This document shows, in pieces, positions 1 to 6,500 of a stretch of DNA of 6,991 bases. Under the pieces are notes generated by a model. The model did no database searches. It had not been told where the DNA came from and saw nothing but the letters and a program-made list of their open reading frames with translations. The DNA is taken from contig JBKJIG010000126.1 of assembly GCA_046598415.1 (NCBI GenBank), forward strand, positions 1 to 6,991. The letters run 5' to 3'. The DNA comes from VFJZ01 sp046598415 (GTDB taxonomy: Bacteria; Actinomycetota; Thermoleophilia; Gaiellales; F1-60-MAGs149). Position 1 is the stretch's first letter. Every line of letters begins with the position of its first letter. A program made the translations under genes and the position numbers.

Positions 1-129
1 GACGACGCCGACGAGGCTGACGCCGAGATTCGCCCACAACGCGCTCTGATCCAGGAACCCGAGCACGCGGCGCTCGTCGGGGACCGGATCGATGCCGTCG
101 GCAGCGGGGAGCTTCAACCGGAGTGCCAC
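1..129 (-). CDS. N-terminus of a probable NCS1-family nucleobase / hydroxymethylpyrimidine permease (partial, cut by window edge)
   Basis: Reading leftward from GTG at 129-127, the frame stays open for 43 codons to the window edge and begins VALRLKLPAADGIDPVPDER, followed by RVLGFLDQSALWANLGVSLV and GVV. A short polar leader, a D-P-V-P-x-x-x-R motif, then L-G-F-L-D and an A-L-W-A-N-L-G-V-S-L stretch opening a hydrophobic segment is how I know NCS1 permeases of the cytosine/HMP (CodB/CytX-like) branch to begin. Such proteins are inner-membrane symporters of about 400-450 residues with around 12 helices; only the entry to helix 1 is visible. The start is uncertain: an in-frame ATG lies at 165-163 (MRSTSTLGRLLR leader) and neither start has a clear Shine-Dalgarno, so leaderless translation from either is possible. 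I saw no TPP-riboswitch core upstream, so a thiamine-precursor role has no regulatory support. Family assignment is moderate and substrate unknown. Confidence 0.58.
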   Translation of the reverse strand, partial: MALRLKLPAADGIDPVPDERRVLGFLDQSALWANLGVSLVGVV

Positions 130-259
130 GCGGAGGAGCCTACCGAGGGTTGATGTGGATCTCATGCACACGCCGTGCGCCGGCCGGGCGCATCGCGGAC
201 GGCACGGCGGCGCGGTCGCGATGCCCAAGAGCCCTGCCGAAAGCGCCGCTGCGAGGCGC

Positions 260-301
260 CGGGGTCAGACCCCGAACATGCCGTTTCCGGGGTCAGACCC
301 C
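260..301. repeat. Two copies of the near-palindrome GGGGTCAGACCCC (REP-like intergenic repeat)
   Basis: GGGGTCAGACCCC occurs exactly at 261-273 and again at 289-301, in the same orientation, 28 bp start to start. Each copy is an inverted repeat with GGGGTC/GACCCC arms around a single central A, and copy 1 extends by one more C:G pair (260/274). One copy alone cannot fold because its loop would be 1 nt. The two copies can pair with each other as a 13-bp stem with a central A/A mismatch and a 15-nt loop (274-288). I recall this 13-mer from intergenic regions of other bacterial genomes, as REP-type elements mobilised by RAYT transposases are, but I cannot verify that here. A dimeric regulator's operator pair upstream of the permease is the alternative. 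Confidence 0.6.
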
Positions 302-311
302 AAGCACGGAA

Positions 312-330
312 GTCGCGCAGATCGCGCGAC
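312..330. repeat. Small perfect inverted repeat (7-bp stem, 5-nt loop)
   Basis: GTCGCGC at 312-318 is matched by GCGCGAC at 324-330 with loop AGATC. It lies 10 bp from the second palindromic repeat and could belong to the same REP-like unit. Short GC-only stems also arise by chance at this base composition, so significance is low. Confidence 0.3.
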
Positions 331-479
331 CGCTGCGAGACTGCGCGCGCGTCGGCACGGAACGCGCGTGATCGGGCACGCGCCGATTCTCTCACGAACG
401 TCAAGTATCTGCGCCGCGGGCGGGCGGCGCGGGGGTCGCTCCGAAGCCGTTGAAGTCCCCTCGAGGGCCGGGACGCCGA

Positions 480-510
480 CGTCCCCCGCGGGCGAGGCCC
501 GCGGGGGACG
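480..510 (-). terminator. GC-rich hairpin, probable terminator of the peroxidase gene
   Basis: A perfect 14-bp inverted repeat pairs 480-493 with 497-510 around a 3-nt loop (GAG on the plus strand). The stem is almost entirely G:C. It begins 32 nt after the TAG stop of the peroxidase, the usual place for a transcription terminator. No U-tract follows in either direction, so it is not a classical intrinsic terminator. Hairpins without a U-tract are common after genes in high-GC actinobacteria and may stop polymerase or protect the 3' end. It could act in both directions, which would also insulate the permease from read-through. Confidence 0.65.
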
Positions 511-541
511 AAGGTCGATCGGTCGTGCTGACGGGCTGGGC

Positions 542-3500
542 CTAGCGGACGCGCACCGTCTTCTTGATCACGACCCTGGCGCCAGAGGCGTCGGTGACCG
601 TGATGGTGAAGCGGTACGAGCCCTTCTTCACCCTGCGGCCCTTCGAGTCACGCAGGTTCCAGCGGATGCTGCTCGCGCCCGCCTTCGTGGCCCTGGTGAC
701 CTTCGACCAGACCAGCTTGCCGTTGGTGCGCCGCACCTGGACACGGATGGTGGCCGCCGTAGAGACCCGGAGGCTGACCGTGACCGGCCGGAACCCCGTG
801 GGGGCCGGCGGCTGGACGATGCGGAGCACCGCGACGACGACCGCTGCGGCACGCGAGGTGCCGGTCAGGCTGGCCGAGGTCGGGCTGTTCGCCGCATCGC
901 TGACGACGGTCACCGTGCCGGACTGAGCACCGATCGGCGCCGTCGGCGTGTAGGTGACGTTGAGCCGGCAGTTGCGGCCCGCAGCAACGGGGACGTTGCA
1001 GGTGCCGAGGTCGGCGGTGAACGGACCGGTGGTCGACACGCTCGCGATGGTGAGCGGCGTGGCGCCCGTGTTCGTGACCCGCACCGTCTTGGTGGTGGTC
1101 GTGCCGATCCGCCTCGCACCGAAGCCGGTCGGATCCGCGATGGTGACGGTCGTTCCGGCCGGGCCGCCAACGGCGACGCCGGTGCCGGACAGGTTGACCA
1201 CCGACGGCGATCCCGCCGCGTCGGAGGCGATGCTCAGCGTTGCGGCCTTCGCTCCCGCCGTGGTAGGCGCGAAGGTCACGACGATGGTGCACGTGCCGCC
1301 AGCTCCAACCGAGGTGCAGTTGTTGGTGATGGCGAACTGGTCGGCGTTGGCACCGCCGAGGGTGGCGCCGCTGATCGTGAGCGGTGCGCCGCCGGTGTTC
1401 GTGACGTTGATCACCTGCGGAGCGGAGGTGGTAGCGACCACCTGGGCGCCGAAGGCCAGCGAGGCTGCCGACAGCGACGCCGCGGGCGCGGCGGGCACGA
1501 GAAGGCTGCTGGCCAGGATCGTGGTGGGAACCGGCGGAACGGCGCCGACGACCGGGTTGTTCAGGAACCGCAGCTGCTCGATGTTCCAGAGCGTGTCGAT
1601 GCCGTCGCACTTGCGGCCGACGCCGACGCACTGGTGGTCGACCGTGATGCTGCCGGCCAGGAGCCCGGTGGTGTTCTGCGTGATGGTGTACTCGCCGAGG
1701 GCACCGGTGAACACGGCCGTGTCGCAGTTTGCCGGTGCGACTGCAGCGCAGTCGGCGGCGGCCGGCGCAGCCACATCGTTCAGGAGCTCACGAACGATGT
1801 AGATGTCGCCGGGGTTGACGATCCGTGCGAACACGGCCTGCTGCAGCGTCATGGACGGCACGACGGGCACGTTGCCGCCGAAGTTGCCGCTCACGGCCGC
1901 GTGCTCCATGAGGTCGGTGCTGGCGATCTCCGTGCCAGTGCCGGGCGCATGGACGCTGAGGCGGACGCTGAGGTAGCGGTCGCCGTCGAGGATGTCGTTG
2001 GCTCCGCGGCCTTCGAGCAGGTCGCTGCCGGAGCCGCCCAGCAGGATGTTGCCCTCGCCCCAGACGTTCGGGCCGGTGAGCGGGCAGATCGCGACCTGGG
2101 AGTTGGCGATGACGTCCGCCGTCGGCGTCGGGAAGCTGGTGACCAGGGCGTTCAGCCCTGCGATGCGGGCCACGCCGGCCGCATCGAGTGCGTCGCACCC
2201 GAGGAAGCCCGCTCCGCCGACCGCGCTCGGGGTGATGCTGTCACCGCGAAGCGTGTCGTTGAACTTCCAGCCCGACAGCGCCTCGGCCTCGTTGAACTTG
2301 TCACGCACGTCGATGGTGAGGATGTCCACGCCGATCAGCGGGAGCGCGAGGTCCATGTTCTGGGCCTGGGGATCGGACTGCCCGATCTGCCAGTCGTAAC
2401 CGGCTGCGCCGGCGACCTTCTCGATACCGGGGCCGGCGACACCGATGTCGTCGCCGCCTTCCATGTCGTAGTCGTCGTCGCCGCCCTGCCCGATCAGGAC
2501 GTCGTTCCCCGGCACGGTGCCGGAGTCGGTGAAGAACAGGTTGCTGGCGTCGGCCGCGAGGCCGTCGGGCGCATCGCCGCCTTCGATCCAGTCGCTGCCG
2601 GCGTCGCCGGCCACGAAGTCCTCACCCTGTCCGGCAATCACGAAGTCGTCGCCGGCTCCGGCGAAGGTCTCGTTGATGTTGGCTCCACCGTTGGTGAAGT
2701 CCTTGCCGGTGCCGCCCATGATGATGTCGAGGCCGGGCCCGCCGTCGATCGCGTCGTTGCCGGGACCGCCCTTCGAGACGTCGTCGCCGGCGGAGTCGGT
2801 GATGACATCATCACCCTCGCCACCGAGCGCGATATCGGCGCCGCCGTTGCCCTCGATCGTGTCGTTACCAAGGCCACCCCAGAAGGTGTCGTTGTCGTTG
2901 CCGCCGTAGATGCGGTCGTCGTTCGCGCCTGGCGCGGCCGCCGGATCCGACTTGCCGTTGTAGACGCTCTGGCCGTTGATGCCGGGCGGGTTGACCGAGT
3001 TGTACTCGCGGTAGCGGATCGTGCCGTCCGGCATCCGGATCAGCAGCGCGTTCTCGTCGCACTCGGAGAGCGGATCGTCGTTCACCGACGTCGAGGTCGG
3101 GGTCGGGAACGTGAGGCGACCGAGCTCGAACTTGCAGTCGGCCGTCGCGAACGAGTCCGCCTTCAGGCTATGCGTCGGCGTGTTGCGCATCACGAGCTCG
3201 GCGAACGAGTTGCCCTCGAGCTGCGTGCGCAGGTTCATGCCCGGCGTGCGGGCCAGGTAGTACAGCCGATCGCCGTTCTGGAGGTCGGTCAGCTGCTTCT
3301 CGAACACGAAGTTGAACGTCGAGCCGAGGTGGCCGCCGAACAGGTTCGTGCGCTCGGCAAGGCCGCCCATCCAGAGATCGACGCGCTCGAGGCCGCCCTT
3401 GTCGGCCGCATAGCTGCCCTGGCCGGCCATGAAGTCGTCGGCGTCAGACGGGATCGACGCGGGGTCGGTGCCCAGCGGCGGATCGACGAGCAGCGTCGCC

Positions 3501-6500
3501 GCCGCCCGCTTCGAGGCGAGCGTGTTCGGCGGTGCACTGATCGTCGGGTGCGTGCCGTAGGCCGCCACGAAGTTGACCAGCGACGCCGGGTGCTTCAGGC
3601 CGAGCCCGAAGTCGATCCAGTTGCCGTACGGCGCGACCTGGCCGTCGTTGGTCGCCGCGAAGAGCTGCCGGCGAACCTCGTTCAGCGGCGGAATGCCCTC
3701 GCTGCGGGCACGCGCCATGTTGATCGCCGGCAGGTCGAGCGGCAGGCCGACCAGGTTGTTGCGGAGCGTGTTGGTGACGAACTCGTCGATCTCGTTCCCG
3801 GCCTGGTCGGACAGGCCCATGATGATCGCGCCGGCGGCCTGCTCGGACGTGAGCGGGCCGGCCGGCCCGCCGTTGTGGTACTCGACGGGGTTCAGGAACC
3901 CGTCCAACAGCGGGATGTCGTTGGTCGTCCCGTTCTCGTTCAGACGCGGGATCGTCTGGGTCAGCATCGAGTGCCCGAACCGGTACACGGCGTGGGCGAA
4001 CTCGGCCTTGATCGCCGGGTTGACGTCCGTCTGGTTGAAGGCGAACACCGCGAACGGGTTGATCAACGGCTGGATCTTGCGCGCGAACTCCTCGAACACG
4101 AGGTGCTGGTACTGCATCTCGGTCACGAACCGCGCGGCCTGGAAGAGCCGCTCGCCATTCCAGGTGTCGGCGCCGTCGGGCGCGCCGAGCGGGGTCTGCC
4201 AGTCGGCGAGCGTCGTCACGCCGGAGGTGTCGGCGAGCAGCGTCTGCTTGATCGCGCCGACGAGCCGGTCGTGCTCGGAGTGGAAGATCTGGTGGATGGC
4301 CGTGAGCGCGATGTTCTCGTTGCAGCGGCCATCACCGCAGATGAAGTGCTCGTCGAGCAGCTCGTTGTCATAGGTGCCGGCCGGGACCGGAGTGGCGAGC
4401 GACGTGCCGGCGACGAGGTCGGCGTCGGGGCCGCCCGCCGTCGGGGCGGCGCTGTGCGCGATGTCGTTCAGGAACGCCGTGTCGATCTTGATGGCGTTCG
4501 CAGGCACCAGCACGGGCGAGGCGGTATCGCCCTCGACGAGGCCGGTCGTGGTCACGTACTGCGGCAGGCCGCGGGCCGGGCCGGGGATGAACTTGCCGTA
4601 CGGGTCGGTGGCGAGCATCGGGATGTTGTTCACGTCGGAATCGACGAGCTGCAGCCCGAGCAGGGTCGCGGCCTGCGCCTTGACCATCTTCCAGGTTGCC
4701 TGCCCACCATCCGGCGAGCTGAGCATCCTGCCGGTCGCGACCGGCTTGAGGGCGGTGTTGTTCACGTACTCGCGCAGGAACACCTGGTGCGAGGCGTGCG
4801 AGGAGTAGGTCTGGCTCTGATCGACGAACGGCGAGTCGGTGTTGAGCGACTCGTGCGTCGTGTCGTCGCCGTTGCCCATGATGCCGTCGGGGCCCGGGCC
4901 GGGGACGTTCCTGGCCCGCGTTACCACCATGAAGGCGTTGGGCGCGCCCGGCGTCAGCTCGTCGCCGGTGCCGGGAAGGCCGTCCGGGCCCACCAGGAAC
5001 AGCGGGTCGTCGGCCTGGAGCGGAACGAACACCGAGCCGTTACCGCCGTTCGTGACCTTGTCCAGCCCATGATCGAAGAACTGGCCGAAGATCGTGAACA
5101 GCGAGTTGAACGGCGGCGAGAGACCGACGTCGGTCGTCACGTTCGGAATGAAGAGCGTCTCGTTGGGCGGCACGCAGCCGGGCGAGTTGGCGGCGACGCC
5201 GTTCCGGACGGTGGACGAGGTCACGCCTCCGACGGGGCCCGACCCGGGCACGTTCAGCTGCGGAACGTTGCCGTCCGCGCCGTTGAACGTGATCGTCACG
5301 GCCGCCGGCAGCGGGCCGCCACTGGTCGTGACGGGGTTGGTGGCAATCGCGTCGAGCGCCGTCTTGACCGCCGGGGCAGCTGCGTTCGGAGCGATCGAGG
5401 CCGTCGGCGTGCCGGTCAGATCGAGCGTGAAGTTCGCGCTCGCCGTGCCGGACAGCGTCTGCACCTCGCTGGTGTTGGCTCCAGCCGGGGTGTCAGCGAC
5501 GCCGGGAGTGGTCGTCACGCCCGTCAGCGCGAGGCTGTTGGTCGTGACCGGCGACTGCGGCCCCGTAACGAGGAACGAGATGAGGTAGGTCGCGGGCGCC
5601 AGCCCGTCGACGACCGTGACGCCGCCGGCGGTCGTGACGCTCGCAAGGCCGTTCAGTGCCGTCTGGACGACCGAGGCCAGCGAACCGGCGGGGATCGCGG
5701 TGGTCGTGTTGCCGTTGAAGGAAAGCGTGAAGTCGGTCACGGCCGGGACATCGGCGATGCCGGCAACCGTGGAGACGACGAGGCCCGCGTCAGCGGTGAT
5801 TGCCGCCTGCGGGCCCGTGGCGCCGAACGTGATGGTGTACGTCGCGGGCGCCACCCCGTCGACGACCGTGACGCCGGCGCTCACCGGCGCGGCGTTGAGC
5901 GCTGCCTCGACGAACGAGGCCAGCGAACCGGCGGGGATCAGGGAGGTCGGATTGCCGTTGAAGTTGAGCGTGAAGTCGCCAGTGGCCAGCGAGGCGTCGA
6001 TCGTCACGACCTCCGGTGTGCCCGGAATGGCGGCAACGAACGGATTGCCCGAGAGCGTCTGCAGCTCGTTCGTGCCCGGCACGACCGGGCTGCCAAGAGC
6101 GCCGTCCGTCGTCGTCGCGAGCGTGAGGCCGGTGACGCCGGACAGCAGCGCGACCATCGGCACGTCGCCGAGCGACGGCGAGAAGTTGATCGCGAGGTTG
6201 GCCGGCAGCGACCCGGTGACGGTGACGTCGCCGGGCGCGAGGTTCGACAGCGCGATGAGGGCGGCCTGGATGGTCGCCGCGCTCGCGCCGGCTGCAATCG
6301 GTCCGGTCTGCTGACCGTCGAAGTTGATCGAGTACGTGGCGCTCGGCGTGCCCGTGATGGTCTGCCTCTCGCCGATGCCGACGCACGAGAACACGCCCGG
6401 GGCGCCCTGGGTGCGCACCGGGTAGCCGGCCGCCTCGACCGCGGCGGGGTTGTTGACGGTCTGATCGACGATCAGGTTCGAGATCGTGCGCGGCTGGGAG

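Larger units (their letters stand above)
130..541. other. Intergenic region between the two reverse-strand genes
   Basis: This stretch of about 410 bp separates the peroxidase stop from the permease start. Short open frames exist on both strands, as expected at this GC content, but they are Arg/Ala-rich, overlap each other, lack ribosome-binding sites and resemble no family I know, so I call no gene. It contains a terminator-like hairpin near the peroxidase, a small hairpin at 312-330 and a pair of palindromic repeats at 260-301. If the permease has its own promoter it must lie here on the minus strand. A TTGACG hexamer is present at 404-399 (minus), but no -10-like hexamer follows at 16-18 bp. 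Confidence 0.7.

Noticed and set aside
376..404. TTGACG (minus, 404-399) as a -35 box for the permease
   Set aside because: No -10-like hexamer is present at 16-18 bp spacing; a lone hexamer is not enough.
123..453. Three short overlapping frames in the intergenic region (123-371 +, 175-453 +, 162-404 -)
   Set aside because: They are Arg/Ala/Ser-rich, overlap each other and the palindromic repeats, lack ribosome-binding sites and match no family I know.
458..467. Perfect 10-bp palindrome CCCTCGAGGG
   Set aside because: Short and GC-rich, single copy, with no loop and no clear link to either gene; expected by chance at this composition.
166..541. Possible TPP riboswitch for a thiamine-precursor permease
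   Set aside because: On the minus strand I find neither the C-U-G-A-G-A core nor the A-C-C-U-G-A-U-C box of the TPP aptamer.
648..1631. Minus-strand open frame of 327 codons in another frame
   Set aside because: Its product is an Arg/His-rich low-complexity string typical of an off-frame reading of GC-rich DNA, and it overlaps the beta module, ASH domains and part of the FlgD-like Ig domain.
954..1802. Plus-strand open frame of 282 codons opposite the ASH domains
   Set aside because: It lies entirely antisense to clearly conserved domains, has no recognisable motif, and arises from the strong G/C third-position bias of the real gene. The same holds for the plus-strand frames at 3573-4373, 4374-4808, 5094-5588 and 5616-6314.
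2555..2905. Regularly repeating DNA resembling a CRISPR or satellite array
   Set aside because: The 27-nt periodicity is the nonapeptide repeat of an RTX array; units differ freely at DNA level and keep only the protein pattern.
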